DNA of 64,000 nt from Bacteroidota bacterium (lineage in GTDB: Bacteria; Bacteroidota; Bacteroidia; Sphingobacteriales; Sphingobacteriaceae): NCBI GenBank assembly GCA_023450085.1, contig JAEXHI010000018.1:1-64000 (forward strand), in the 5' to 3' direction. This document shows positions 51,454 through 60,759 of this stretch, one piece after another. A program made the translations under genes and the position numbers. A model generated the notes under the pieces. The model did no database searches and was not told the origin of the DNA. It saw only the letters and a program-made list of their open reading frames with translations. Within the stretch, counting starts at the first letter, position 1. Every line of letters begins with the position of its first letter.

Positions 51454-51577
51454 GGTTATTTATTTGATTGAATGATAAAGATAAATAAGAAATGTAAGAA
51501 ACATAATCGATATTGCAAGTTTCTGCCTGTTTATGCAATTATCTAGACAAAAAAATAATATTCCTTTTTGACTGCAT

Positions 51578-52891
51578 CTATTTCAAGTATATCCATCCTA
51601 CCTTTCCATCGTCAGTGCTAACCAACTGAAAGTCTTCAAAATTCCCAATCACATTTACGGTTTTTCCAATTGCCAAGTTAGTTTTAATGCCTGCACTTAC
51701 ATTGGGATAATCTAATAAAGATTGATTGCTTGCTGTTATCTTAAGTGTTTTTAGCGGTTTGGTTTCGATAAGAGATTTATTGGAAACATAACCAGCTTTT
51801 CCGTTAGGCAATTCTATTTTATAATAATTACTGGTAACAGCTAGTACCCGAGCCACGGTATTTTGTTTCAACGTTTCTATGGGCTGTAATGGTAAACGAC
51901 TTGAAATTTCGGTAGACCTACTTATGCGCATAGTGGAGTTTAAAATAGCAACACTCCCATTAATATTAGGGATTGGGGGAACCAATGGGTCAATAAATGG
52001 AAGCGGGTCAATTGCACCACCACTAGTATACACCCCAAAATGGAGATGTGGCGGGGTAGTTTTAGCATTACCTGTATTCCCCATCAAACCTAGCGTGTCT
52101 CCTGTCATCACTTCTTGCCCAGGAGTTACCAACTGTTCATCTAAATGAGCGTAATACAAGGTGTAATCTTTTCCTTTTGGCCTGAACCAAACCACCTTAC
52201 CGCCTAAATTATTTTCGTTAACCCCTGTAACCGTACCTTCCGAAACGGCTATTACTGGCGTTCTAAATACTGAAAATATATCTATTCCTTCGTGCCGACG
52301 GGTATCATTATCTCTACCCACTCCAAAAAAACTCTGAATTTGCTTTCGGTTTACCGCTTTTAAAGGATACGCTAATGAAGGACCAACCGTCAATTCAAGA
52401 GTGTAAGACCCACTACCCAAAAGTTCAGGCTGTAAACGTAAAAAATAATTACCACTCCGCTTTGCCTCTATTTGTAAATTTGAACCTATGCTATCGGCAA
52501 AAGCCAATAGTTTAAACTCGCCACCACTATTTTGCTCCCACACATCCATATATATAGAAAAACCACTTACAGATTGCTTGGTTAATTTCGCAGTAAGCAT
52601 TTGGCCTCGCTCTAATGTAAACTTGAAACTAGCACCATCTAGTTTATCGGCAGCAAAATAGCCCGTTTCTTTGTAGGGGATTTTAATCTCAGATACGCTT
52701 TGTAACAAAGTATTGGCTTTACTAATCCATCCGCTCCCCATAGTACTTTGGTTAAGGCCGGCATTTAACAACTTTCTTTCATATTGTTGATGTGGTGAGG
52801 AAGGTTTTAACAGATTAAAAGGTCCACTTTTGCACGCAGTCATTAAGGCGCAGGCACATACCAGTAAAATATATCTCCATTTTAGATTCAT
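51578..52891 (-). CDS. M23-family peptidase lipoprotein with SH3-like tail
   Basis: 437 aa from ATG 52889-52891 (a TTG 9 bp upstream is in frame). Lipobox LMTAC with Cys20. A beta-sandwich region (about 60-165) precedes a LytM/M23 zinc-peptidase domain with RRHEGIDIF, YYAHLDE and PPHLHFGVY, which supply the full metal and catalytic His/Asp set. Two SH3b-like modules follow (NTVARVLAVTSNYYKIELPN and GKTVNVIGNFEDFQLVSTDD). It should cut peptide cross-links in the periplasm. Ten bp after the YegS-like gene, so cotranscribed. Confidence 0.92.
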   Translation of the reverse strand: MNLKWRYILLVCACALMTACKSGPFNLLKPSSPHQQYERKLLNAGLNQSTMGSGWISKANTLLQSVSEIKIPYKETGYFAADKLDGASFKFTLERGQMLTAKLTKQSVSGFSIYMDVWEQNSGGEFKLLAFADSIGSNLQIEAKRSGNYFLRLQPELLGSGSYTLELTVGPSLAYPLKAVNRKQIQSFFGVGRDNDTRRHEGIDIFSVFRTPVIAVSEGTVTGVNENNLGGKVVWFRPKGKDYTLYYAHLDEQLVTPGQEVMTGDTLGLMGNTGNAKTTPPHLHFGVYTSGGAIDPLPFIDPLVPPIPNINGSVAILNSTMRISRSTEISSRLPLQPIETLKQNTVARVLAVTSNYYKIELPNGKAGYVSNKSLIETKPLKTLKITASNQSLLDYPNVSAGIKTNLAIGKTVNVIGNFEDFQLVSTDDGKVGWIYLK

Positions 52892-52901
52892 TAATTTCAA
52901 C

Positions 52902-53813
52902 TTATTTGGTTAGCAAAACTTCAATCATGTGCGGCAAAACATCAATTTCCCAAGTGTGCTGAGTGGTTTCAATCAATTCATCATCCACATGGATGTCTTT
53001 AGTATCCAATTTGACTTTAAATTGATTTACGGCGATGGGTTTAATTGGAAATTGAGGCTTTTTTCCTGCTACTATTTCTTCTAGATATTTGATAATTAAT
53101 GGGCGTTGTTTCACCTTAATCATCACAAGTTCCAGCATTCCATCACCTGGGTCTGCATTTTTAGCTAGCAACAACTTAGGTCCTAATCTCGAAATATTGA
53201 GCAGTTCAATCATCAAGAACTCATCACTCAGCTCCTTACCATCAAAAAGTATCGTAGCAGAAATTGGCTGATAATGCTTAGCCAAATGCAATAAAGCATG
53301 ATGAGCTTCCAACACCTCATCATTAGGGTCTTCAAGTGCTGTTTTAGGCTGTTCATCCATCCATTTAATTAGCGCTGGAAAAAGCCCAAAACCAAAAGAT
53401 TCAATAAAATGCATTTCTTCCTTACGTGTTTTCGCTACCCCAACATCTAGCTTCTGTAACTTTTCTTGTTTCCACGACTCAGCATTCAGTCTCAAGTTTT
53501 CTTCAATACCTAATGAACTAGCAATATTATTAGCAGTACCCAATGGCAAAATGGCCAGCGGCCTCTTATATTTCAACTTCTTATCCAGCATAGCCAACAC
53601 CACCTTTCGCACCGTGCCATCGCCACCTGCAACCGCCATATATTTTACATCCGTAGCAATTTTCTTCATCAATTTCTTTTTAGAAGAAACATAGTTACAA
53701 CGGTAACCGGCAGCGTGAAGCATTTCTGTTAAATGTTGTGCCTCGTGCTCCTCAGCACCTGCTGTTGGGTTATGAATCAACTGGATTTTTGTCTGCTCTA
53801 TCTTCATACTCAT
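52902..53813 (-). CDS. Diacylglycerol/lipid kinase, YegS/DagK family
   Basis: 303 aa from ATG 53811-53813, with ATG 53807 as a second option. The frame extends to 53903 but would overlap the divergent surE gene. IQLIHNPTAGAEEH, the nucleotide-binding GGDGT (VAGGDGTVRKV) and LPLGTANNIASSLG are the DAG-kinase catalytic motifs; the C-terminal half is a beta-sandwich. It phosphorylates a lipid such as diacylglycerol or a sphingoid base; the latter is plausible because Sphingobacteriaceae make sphingolipids. Followed at 10 bp by the M23 gene. Confidence 0.9.
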   Translation of the reverse strand: MSMKIEQTKIQLIHNPTAGAEEHEAQHLTEMLHAAGYRCNYVSSKKKLMKKIATDVKYMAVAGGDGTVRKVVLAMLDKKLKYKRPLAILPLGTANNIASSLGIEENLRLNAESWKQEKLQKLDVGVAKTRKEEMHFIESFGFGLFPALIKWMDEQPKTALEDPNDEVLEAHHALLHLAKHYQPISATILFDGKELSDEFLMIELLNISRLGPKLLLAKNADPGDGMLELVMIKVKQRPLIIKYLEEIVAGKKPQFPIKPIAVNQFKVKLDTKDIHVDDELIETTQHTWEIDVLPHMIEVLLTK

Positions 53814-53886
53814 CAATCTATTTTCATTTCTTGTCAACAATAAGAGGCTAATAATAGTTTTTAATACATCACTAAAAATATTGGCA

Positions 53887-54612
53887 ATGAATTTATTAAT
53901 CACTAATGACGATGGAATTTACAGCCCAGGAATAGCCGCTTTGGCACAAATTGCACTTAGTTTTGGAACTGTCAGAATTGTAGCGCCTGATGTGGAGCAA
54001 TCGTCCATGGGACACGCTATTACCCATTCTAGACCACTTACTTATAAAAAATCGCCAATTACTTTCGAGGGCATTGAGGCCTTTCGTGTAAATGGAACAC
54101 CTGCAGATTGTGTGGCCTTGGGCTTGCACATGTATCCAGATACACAAGTAGTATTATCGGGAATAAATATGGGACCAAATTTAGGAAACTCGATGTGGCA
54201 TTCTGGAACTTTGGCGGCAGCCAAACAAGCGGTGCTATTAGGGGTAAAAGGTATTGCACTAAGTACACCTGTAGGGAAAACAGAACCAGATTTTTCAATA
54301 TTGAGACCATTTGTAGAGCAATGTCTCGAAATGCTTTTTGAAACCAGCGAAAGAGCATTATATAATGTAAACTTTCCTCCGCATCCTACTCAAATCAAAT
54401 GGACAAGACAGTCGGTAACATTATACGATGGAATGGTAATTCCAGACGAAGACCCCATGGGAAGAAGGAATTTTTGGATTTCAGTTAAAGCTTTAGAGCA
54501 AGCGGAAGAATATAGCGACAGATGGGCCATGGAACATAATTATGTTTCTATCACACCTTTAAGATTAGATTTAACGGACGAGGTGAGGTTGAAGGAGAAA
54601 ATTGGGAATTAG
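53887..54612 (+). CDS. surE: 5'/3'-nucleotidase SurE
   Basis: 241 aa from ATG 53887 (a TTG at 53881 is also in frame). The N-terminal metal site NDDGIYSPGIAAL is diagnostic, with VAPDVEQSSMGHAIT and SGINMGPNLGNS completing the active site. SurE dephosphorylates nucleoside 5'- and 3'-monophosphates and short polyphosphate. Divergent from the lipid kinase gene with a 73-bp shared control region. Confidence 0.95.
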   Translation: MNLLITNDDGIYSPGIAALAQIALSFGTVRIVAPDVEQSSMGHAITHSRPLTYKKSPITFEGIEAFRVNGTPADCVALGLHMYPDTQVVLSGINMGPNLGNSMWHSGTLAAAKQAVLLGVKGIALSTPVGKTEPDFSILRPFVEQCLEMLFETSERALYNVNFPPHPTQIKWTRQSVTLYDGMVIPDEDPMGRRNFWISVKALEQAEEYSDRWAMEHNYVSITPLRLDLTDEVRLKEKIGN

Positions 54613-54614
54613 GA

Positions 54615-54747
54615 ACTAGTGGTTAGGAGTTAGGGATTAGTTGTTAGTAGTTAAATGCTATAAGGTCAGTGGTTAGTCCCGAACCTTCGGGGTGGTTAAT
54701 AATAGACTATTTGATTGGCTACTAACCCCTAGCCACTAACCACTAGT
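54615..54747. repeat. Intergenic repeat tract with long inverted ends
   Basis: Perfect 12-bp arms ACTAGTGGTTAG (54615-54626) and CTAACCACTAGT (54736-54747). Between them are GTTAGTAGTTA-type words and a CCCGAACCTTCGGG palindrome. The same words occur at 131-152, 32145-32203 and 41805-41848. Confidence 0.75.
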
Positions 54748-54816
54748 ATATTTTACACACAGGAAACATTGAATACGCATTGATTTTGCATTTTTGATTT
54801 CATTAAATACAAGTCT

Positions 54817-55518
54817 ATGAGTTTAGAAAATAAAGTAGCCTACATTACTGGCGGTACAAAAGGAATTGGTTTCGGCATTGCCGAAGCTTTGGTTAAAGCA
54901 GGTTTGAAAGTGGCCATCTCTGGCAGAAAACAAGCTGATGTAGAAAAAGCTAAACAGGATTTAGGTGGTGACAATGTATTGGCCATTGCCTCTGATGTTA
55001 GAAATTTTGAAGACGAGCAAAAAGCGGTGGAGCAAATCGTTTCCACTTTTGGCAAATTGGATATTGTAATTGCTAACGCTGGCTTAGGTAAGTTTGCACC
55101 TATTGATCAATTGAGTTTAGAAGATTGGAATGCGATGATAGACACGAATTTAACTGGTGTTTTTCATACGCTAAAAGCGAGTGTAGAACAGCTTAAGGCC
55201 AATAAAGGTTATTATATTTCTATTGCAAGCTTAGCAGGCACTAACTTTTTTGCAAATGGCGCAGGCTACAATGCTTCTAAATTTGGTGTAGTTGGTTTTA
55301 CACAAGCAGCCATGTTAGATCTAAGAGAGCACGATATCAAAACCACTACCATTATGCCAGGTTCAGTAACTTCACATTTTAATGAGCACGAACCTAATGA
55401 GGCCGATGCTTGGAAAATACAGCCAGAAGATTTAGGTCAAATGGTTGTTGATTTACTGAACTTAAATCCAAATGTACTTCCTTCTAAAATTGAAGTAAGA
55501 CCTACCAAAACAAAATAA
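54817..55518 (+). CDS. SDR-family oxidoreductase
   Basis: 233 aa. Rossmann motif TGGTKGIGFGIA (about 10-21), NAG in VIANAGLGKF, catalytic Ser in ISIASLAG and YNASKFG giving the Tyr-x-x-x-Lys pair. NADP preference is suggested by SGRKQ after the second strand. Closest in feel to 3-oxoacyl-ACP-reductase-like classical SDRs, but the substrate is unknown. Monocistronic; a palindromic repeat follows. Confidence 0.92.
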   Translation: MSLENKVAYITGGTKGIGFGIAEALVKAGLKVAISGRKQADVEKAKQDLGGDNVLAIASDVRNFEDEQKAVEQIVSTFGKLDIVIANAGLGKFAPIDQLSLEDWNAMIDTNLTGVFHTLKASVEQLKANKGYYISIASLAGTNFFANGAGYNASKFGVVGFTQAAMLDLREHDIKTTTIMPGSVTSHFNEHEPNEADAWKIQPEDLGQMVVDLLNLNPNVLPSKIEVRPTKTK

Positions 55519-55526
55519 GGTTAGAA

Positions 55527-55569
55527 AGCCACAGATACACAGATGATGATGATTGGTGTATCTGTGGCT
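55527..55569. repeat. Palindromic repeat, CAGATACACAG family, between convergent genes
   Basis: Perfect 14-bp arms AGCCACAGATACAC (55527-55540) and GTGTATCTGTGGCT (55556-55569), 15-nt loop. Lies between the SDR and mdaB-like 3' ends and could act as a bidirectional terminator, though the T-runs are poor. Confidence 0.85.
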
Positions 55570-55588
55570 AAATCTATAGGCTAAACCA

Positions 55589-56203
55589 CTAGTTCAACTG
55601 CTCTACAGCGCTAAACTGTTCCATTAAGTGCTGTTCGTACTTTTCCCTATAGTTCTCAATTCTCTCAGCAGTGGCATTTTTCTCCAAATCATGAAAATGA
55701 AACCCAGGAATACGGGTCATCCCCGTAAATTGGTTCATTTTATGGAAACCAAACAACACGCCTTTATCTACCGAAGTTTGGTCGAAAAACTCCCCTTCTA
55801 AAGTAAAAGCAGTTTCCGGTGCATTCCAAGTCGAAGTCACCATGTATTTTTTACCATGCATCAGTCCGCCAGTACCATAATTGATTTCCGGAGTTTCTCT
55901 TGAGCGACCATCACTAGCATAAATGCCGTTTTGGTGTCCTGCGGTAAATACTTCGTCAATGTAATGCTTCAGTTTATTAGGAACCTGAAACCACCAGATT
56001 GGTGTATGATAAATGATGACATCAGCCCATTTAAAATTTTCTACTTCAACAACAGGTTCATAAACGTCGTTGATGTTGGTTGTTCTAACCTCATACCCAT
56101 TCGACTTTAAAATAGTGATGGTCCATTGAGTTAAAGTAGTATTGAATTTCCCGCCAGAGTGAGCAAAATGCTGTCCTCCGTTGATGATGAATATTTTTTG
56201 CAT
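55589..56203 (-). CDS. mdaB: NAD(P)H:quinone oxidoreductase, MdaB-like
   Basis: 204 aa, soluble flavodoxin-like fold. IFIINGGQHFAHSGGKFN is the FAD-binding start of MdaB-type quinone reductases; YHTPIWWFQVPNKLKHYIDEV and the TSTWNAP segment are typical. These enzymes make two-electron reductions of quinones and protect against oxidative stress. It is divergent from a LysR regulator, which probably controls it. A near-consensus -7 box GACATTTG lies at 56226-56233 on the minus strand. Confidence 0.88.
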   Translation of the reverse strand: MQKIFIINGGQHFAHSGGKFNTTLTQWTITILKSNGYEVRTTNINDVYEPVVEVENFKWADVIIYHTPIWWFQVPNKLKHYIDEVFTAGHQNGIYASDGRSRETPEINYGTGGLMHGKKYMVTSTWNAPETAFTLEGEFFDQTSVDKGVLFGFHKMNQFTGMTRIPGFHFHDLEKNATAERIENYREKYEQHLMEQFSAVEQLN

Positions 56204-56269
56204 GTCAATTATATTTAAACTGATGCAAATGTCTCAAGTATTTTTATATAATTAAAATAACTTAAATTG

Positions 56270-56277
56270 TATATTTG
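56270..56277 (+). promoter_or_regulatory. -7 element of the LysR gene
   Basis: TATATTTG, exact TAnnTTTG, 19 bp before the ATG at 56297; it overlaps a possible upstream TTG start and so rules it out. Confidence 0.62.
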
Positions 56278-56296
56278 TATCATAATAATTATAGAT

Positions 56297-57202
56297 ATGC
56301 AATTAAATCTGGAATGGTTAAGAACCTTTAAAGCGATATATGAAACGGGTACCTTATCTGCCGCTGCGCAAGCACTGTATATTTCTCAACCTGGAGTAAG
56401 TTTGCATCTGAATTCGTTAGAGGCTTATACGGGATATAAATTATTTGACAGAGCAGCCCGTAAAATGGTGCCCACCGAAAGAGGTAAAATCTTATATAAT
56501 TTTATCATCGACCCCATTAAAAAGCTCGAGACGGCAGAACAACATTTCCATAAACGTTCGCAGGCCGACCGAGCCACCATTAGTGTGGGTATGTGCTTTG
56601 AAACCTTTCAATACACCTTGGAAGAACACATCCCTGAGCTTCCATTTAATGTAATCATCAAGTTTGGAGAGTACCCACAAATGCAGCAGGATTTAGATAG
56701 CGGCGTGCTAGACTTAATCATTACCCCACAAAAAGGAGCTCAGAAAAACCTACTGTATGATGCCTTTTCCAAAGAAAAAATTGTATTGGTGGCAGGAAAA
56801 AACACCAAAGTAGATTTTTTGCAACAGTGGTTAAAAGAAGGCAATTTTAAAGAAGCTACCCAATTCTTAAAACAACAATTATGGTACAGCACTGCTGGAG
56901 ACATGGAGCATCTTAAAAATTTCTGGTTGAAGAATTTCGGCGAACACCCTGATTTTCGCCCCAACTATATCGTTCCCAACATCAGTTCTATATTGCGCTG
57001 CTTAAGTAATGCCAACGGTTTTTCCATCGTCCCAGATTTCCTCTGTAGAGAAGCCATCGAAGACCACAAGATAAAAATGGTTTGGCAAGGCACGCAACCA
57101 CTGGAAAATACACTTTATTTTGGCAAAAGAAAAAACACCATTTATCACCACGAAATTGACCAGTTGGAAGATATTTTTAAGCAAAAATGGGAAACCGAAT
57201 AA
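56297..57202 (+). CDS. LysR-family transcriptional regulator
   Basis: 301 aa from ATG 56297. N-terminal winged HTH: LEWLRTFKAIYETGTLSAAA, then ALYISQPGVSLHLNSLEAYT. The effector domain has two alpha/beta lobes (TISVGMCFETFQYTL, VLDLIITPQ). Divergent from mdaB, so a redox or quinone-responsive activator of it is likely. It converges on the PPK2 gene with a 3-bp gap. Confidence 0.92.
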   Translation: MQLNLEWLRTFKAIYETGTLSAAAQALYISQPGVSLHLNSLEAYTGYKLFDRAARKMVPTERGKILYNFIIDPIKKLETAEQHFHKRSQADRATISVGMCFETFQYTLEEHIPELPFNVIIKFGEYPQMQQDLDSGVLDLIITPQKGAQKNLLYDAFSKEKIVLVAGKNTKVDFLQQWLKEGNFKEATQFLKQQLWYSTAGDMEHLKNFWLKNFGEHPDFRPNYIVPNISSILRCLSNANGFSIVPDFLCREAIEDHKIKMVWQGTQPLENTLYFGKRKNTIYHHEIDQLEDIFKQKWETE

Positions 57203-57205
57203 AGA

Positions 57206-58093
57206 TTACTTTTCTTTCAGCAATTGTTCCTTATAACCAGCCAAGGTCTCTACCTCTTCTTTTGGCAGCTTAGGAAACTGCAAATTCAGGCTTTCCAATT
57301 TTTCAGCTATAATTTGACTTACGGCCAATCGAGTGTACCATTTTTTATCTGCGGGAATAACATACCAAGGTGCTTCATCTGTAGAAGTTTCATTCAAAGC
57401 CTCTTCATAAGCTTTCATATAATCATCCCACAAAGCCCTTTCTTTGATATCGGCAGAAGAAAACTTCCAATTTTTGGTGGCATCTTCTATCCTATCTAAA
57501 AAACGTTTTTTCTGTTCATCTTTAGACACGTGCAAAAAGAACTTCAAAATAACCACACCATTATTGGTCAGGTGCTTTTCAAAATTCCGAATGCTTTCAT
57601 AACGGTTCTTCCAAAAATCCTTATCTATTTTATCTACCGAAGCATAATTAGGTATTTTTTCTGATAGCACATATTCAGGATGCACCTTACAAACCAATAC
57701 ATTTTCGTAATGCGAACGGTTATGAATGCCAATCCTTCCTCTCTCAGGCAGCGCTTTATAATGTCGCCACAAAAAATCATGGTCATATTCCTCAGCATTT
57801 GGTGTTTTAAAGCTATACACCTGACATCCTTGGGGATTCAATCCAGACATCACATGCGCAATAGCCCCATCTTTACCAGCAGCATCCATCGCTTGAAAGA
57901 TAATCAGCACCGCCCTAGAATCAGCCGCGTATAAAACTTCCTGATATTTGGCCAGCTCCTCCTTTACCCTATCCAACTCGCTCTTACCAACCTCTTTATC
58001 TAGATGTCCATTATAATCGGTGTCAAAATCAGCCATTTTTATTTTTTTGCCTGGCTTCACCAGATACTTGTCGGTATTTGTCTTTACGGTCAT
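57206..58093 (-). CDS. Polyphosphate:nucleotide phosphotransferase, PPK2 family
   Basis: 295 aa. P-loop-like AMDAAGKDG (68-76), lid-region motif ERGRIGIHNRSHYENVL and FFLHVSKDEQKKRFLDRIED are PPK2 signatures. The single-domain size and PPHK-like motifs fit class III or class I PPK2, which use polyphosphate to phosphorylate AMP/ADP or other nucleotides. Cytoplasmic, monocistronic. The 58094-58242 gap, AT-rich, carries both its promoter and that of the divergent PBP gene. Confidence 0.92.
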   Translation of the reverse strand: MTVKTNTDKYLVKPGKKIKMADFDTDYNGHLDKEVGKSELDRVKEELAKYQEVLYAADSRAVLIIFQAMDAAGKDGAIAHVMSGLNPQGCQVYSFKTPNAEEYDHDFLWRHYKALPERGRIGIHNRSHYENVLVCKVHPEYVLSEKIPNYASVDKIDKDFWKNRYESIRNFEKHLTNNGVVILKFFLHVSKDEQKKRFLDRIEDATKNWKFSSADIKERALWDDYMKAYEEALNETSTDEAPWYVIPADKKWYTRLAVSQIIAEKLESLNLQFPKLPKEEVETLAGYKEQLLKEK

Positions 58094-58242
58094 AATAATT
58101 AGTTAATCGTGAAAAAGAAGCATTTTTAAGGATATTTTTAAAGATAGAACTAAAATTAAGAAAATTAAATACGTTAATTTGTATTGTTTGTTTTAACACT
58201 ATTTAACAAATATTTTTTTACCTTTTTTATCATCTTTATAGC

Positions 58243-60699
58243 ATGTTTAAGGAAATCAAAAACAAATATCTCAGGTATTTAATCATCTTTATATATTTCA
58301 TCATCCTATTCTTTTGTGCGCTGCAAATCAACTTTTTATGGTTATTTGGCTACTCTCCTTCTTATGCCGACATTAAAAAACCTTCGCAACGTGTAGGCTC
58401 AGAATTGTATACTTCCGATGGAAAATTGATTGGTCGTTACTTTAAGGAAAACCGTACGCCAGTAGCTTTCAATGAGATTTCCAAAAACGTAGTAAATGCT
58501 TTAGTAGCTACTGAAGATGTTCGTTTTTATAAGCACAATGGTATCGATCTTCAAGCATTAGGCCGTGCTGTAGTAGGTATGGGTAAAGAAGGTGGCGCCA
58601 GTACCATTACACAGCAATTGGCCAAAAACCTTTACCGCACACGCTATAACAAATCATCAGGTTTAGCCAAACGCATTCCTTTAGTAAGAACCATCATCCC
58701 GAAACTGAAAGAATGGATGACGGCTATTAAACTCGAATCCAACTATAGCAAAGACGATATATTGACCATGTACCTTAACACGGTATCATTTGGCAACAAC
58801 ACTTACGGAATTAAAACTGCTTCACGCATCTATTTCAACAAAGAAGCTAGCCAACTGAATGTGCCTCAAGCTGCCTTATTAGTAGGAATGCTAAAAGCAA
58901 CCACTTCTTACAATCCTATTAAAAACCCAGAAAAGTCCTTAGAAAGAAGAAATGTAGTGCTCTCGCAAATGAGCAAATACAACTATTTACCTAAAACCGA
59001 GCTTGAAAAATACAAAACCTCACCAATTGGCATTGAAGCGGGAAGTGATGATGAGGGCAGCGAAAACGATTCATATTTAAGAACCGCGGTAGATAAATAC
59101 CTAGAGAAATGGTGTGACGAAAATAACTACAACCTTTACGAAGATGGACTGAAAATCTACACTACTATCGATTCTAAACTTCAAGGTTATGCCGAAGATG
59201 CAGTTAAAGACCAAATGCGCATCCTGCAACGTAGGTTTTATAGCGTTTGGGGAAATGAAGACCCTTGGGAAGATAGCGAACGCAAAAAAGTAGATTATCC
59301 GGACAGGGCTAAAAAATCATTACCTATTTATGCGCTATTACAAAAGAAATTCCCTAACCAACCCGATTCTGTAGAGGCCTATTTCAACAAAAAGAAAAAG
59401 ATGAAAATCTTTTCTTACAAGGGCGATAGAGATACTTTATTTTCTACCATGGATTCCATCAGATATTATGGCAAAATTCTAAATACAGGAATGATGACCA
59501 TGGAGCCTAGAAGTGGAAAAATCAAAGTTTGGGTGGGTGGTATTGACCATAAATTTTTCAAATACGACCACGTTAACCAAGCTAAACGCCAAGCGGGTTC
59601 AACCTTTAAACCTTTTGCTTATTTAGCGGCACTAGAAAGTGGCATGAGCCCTTGCGATAAATTTACCGACAAACCTGTACGTATTGCTTATCAGGATAAA
59701 GGCGAAACCAAATATTGGGAACCTAAAAATGCAGATTGGAGCTACAGCTACCAAGACATGTCATTACGTTGGGCAATGGGACGCTCGGTGAATACCATTA
59801 CGGCTCAGGTAACTGAAAAAGTAGGTTGGGACAATGTGGTAAAATGGGCACATGAATGTGGTATAGACAGCCATTTAGAGTCGGTACCTTCAGTAAGTTT
59901 GGGTTCTAACGATGTAACCGTGTACGAAATGGTAAAAGCTTATGGAACCTTCTTAAACGAAGGCAACAAGGTGGACCCTATTCTCGTAGAAAAAATTACC
60001 GACCAAAACGATAACGTGATTGAGGAATTTACCGCAAAAGTTAAGCGTGCCTTGAGCGAAGAAATTGCTTGGCTAATGCTTTACATGTTCAGAGGTGGTG
60101 TTGAAGAACCTAGAGGTACTTCGCAAGCCCTGTGGGAATGGGATTTATTTAAGAAAAACAATCAAATTGGTGGTAAAACAGGTACGTCTTCCGATTATGT
60201 AGATGCTTGGTACATGGGCATTACTAAAGATTTGGTAACTGGTGTTTGGGTAGGTTGCGATGAACGCACCGCACACTTTAAAAATGGTGAACAAGGTGAA
60301 GGTTCAAGAACAGCCCTCCCTATTTTCGCCAAGTTTATGGAAAAGGTTTACAAAGACCCTACCAGCGGCTACACTTATGGTCCTTTCCCTAAGGCTAAAG
60401 TAGAAATTACCCGTACCTACAATTGCCCTAGCCCACGAATTCAGGTAGACACCGTACAAACTGATTCTGTTTCTGTTGATTCAACGGCACTAGACATGCC
60501 AATTATAGAACAACCGGAACCTATTAAAACGGAGCAACAACAACCTAAAGTTGAAGAGAAAAAACCTACAGAAAATCAAGCTAAGCAAGAACCTGTAGCC
60601 ACCGTTCCTTTAACAAAAAAAGAAGAAAGAGAATTAAGAAGAAAACAAAGGAAAGAGGAAAAGGAAAGAGAGAAAGAGAAGAAGAATAACAATCAGTAA
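58243..60699 (+). CDS. Bifunctional penicillin-binding protein 1A
   Basis: 818 aa. One N-terminal membrane anchor (about 10-35), then a GT51 glycosyltransferase with catalytic-region Glu91 (ATEDVRFYKHNGID) and STITQQLAKNLYRT. The transpeptidase has Ser453-x-x-Lys456 (GSTFK), SVN (MGRSVNT) and KTGT at 645-648. It polymerises and cross-links peptidoglycan. The last about 90 residues are a low-complexity tail rich in E, K, Q and P, ending in strings of RK and EK, not part of either domain. Such tails are common in Bacteroidota PBP1A proteins. Confidence 0.95.
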   Translation: MFKEIKNKYLRYLIIFIYFIILFFCALQINFLWLFGYSPSYADIKKPSQRVGSELYTSDGKLIGRYFKENRTPVAFNEISKNVVNALVATEDVRFYKHNGIDLQALGRAVVGMGKEGGASTITQQLAKNLYRTRYNKSSGLAKRIPLVRTIIPKLKEWMTAIKLESNYSKDDILTMYLNTVSFGNNTYGIKTASRIYFNKEASQLNVPQAALLVGMLKATTSYNPIKNPEKSLERRNVVLSQMSKYNYLPKTELEKYKTSPIGIEAGSDDEGSENDSYLRTAVDKYLEKWCDENNYNLYEDGLKIYTTIDSKLQGYAEDAVKDQMRILQRRFYSVWGNEDPWEDSERKKVDYPDRAKKSLPIYALLQKKFPNQPDSVEAYFNKKKKMKIFSYKGDRDTLFSTMDSIRYYGKILNTGMMTMEPRSGKIKVWVGGIDHKFFKYDHVNQAKRQAGSTFKPFAYLAALESGMSPCDKFTDKPVRIAYQDKGETKYWEPKNADWSYSYQDMSLRWAMGRSVNTITAQVTEKVGWDNVVKWAHECGIDSHLESVPSVSLGSNDVTVYEMVKAYGTFLNEGNKVDPILVEKITDQNDNVIEEFTAKVKRALSEEIAWLMLYMFRGGVEEPRGTSQALWEWDLFKKNNQIGGKTGTSSDYVDAWYMGITKDLVTGVWVGCDERTAHFKNGEQGEGSRTALPIFAKFMEKVYKDPTSGYTYGPFPKAKVEITRTYNCPSPRIQVDTVQTDSVSVDSTALDMPIIEQPEPIKTEQQQPKVEEKKPTENQAKQEPVATVPLTKKEERELRRKQRKEEKEREKEKKNNNQ

Positions 60700-60759
60700 G
60701 CTTTTCCTTAAATTTAAAATACGCTCACGAAATTGCCAATAGCCTTAAATTATTCATTT

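Noticed and set aside
53814..53903. 30-residue N-terminal extension of the lipid kinase
   Set aside because: It would overlap the divergent surE start and adds a hydrophobic stretch atypical for this soluble family; ATG 53813 gives the usual beginning.
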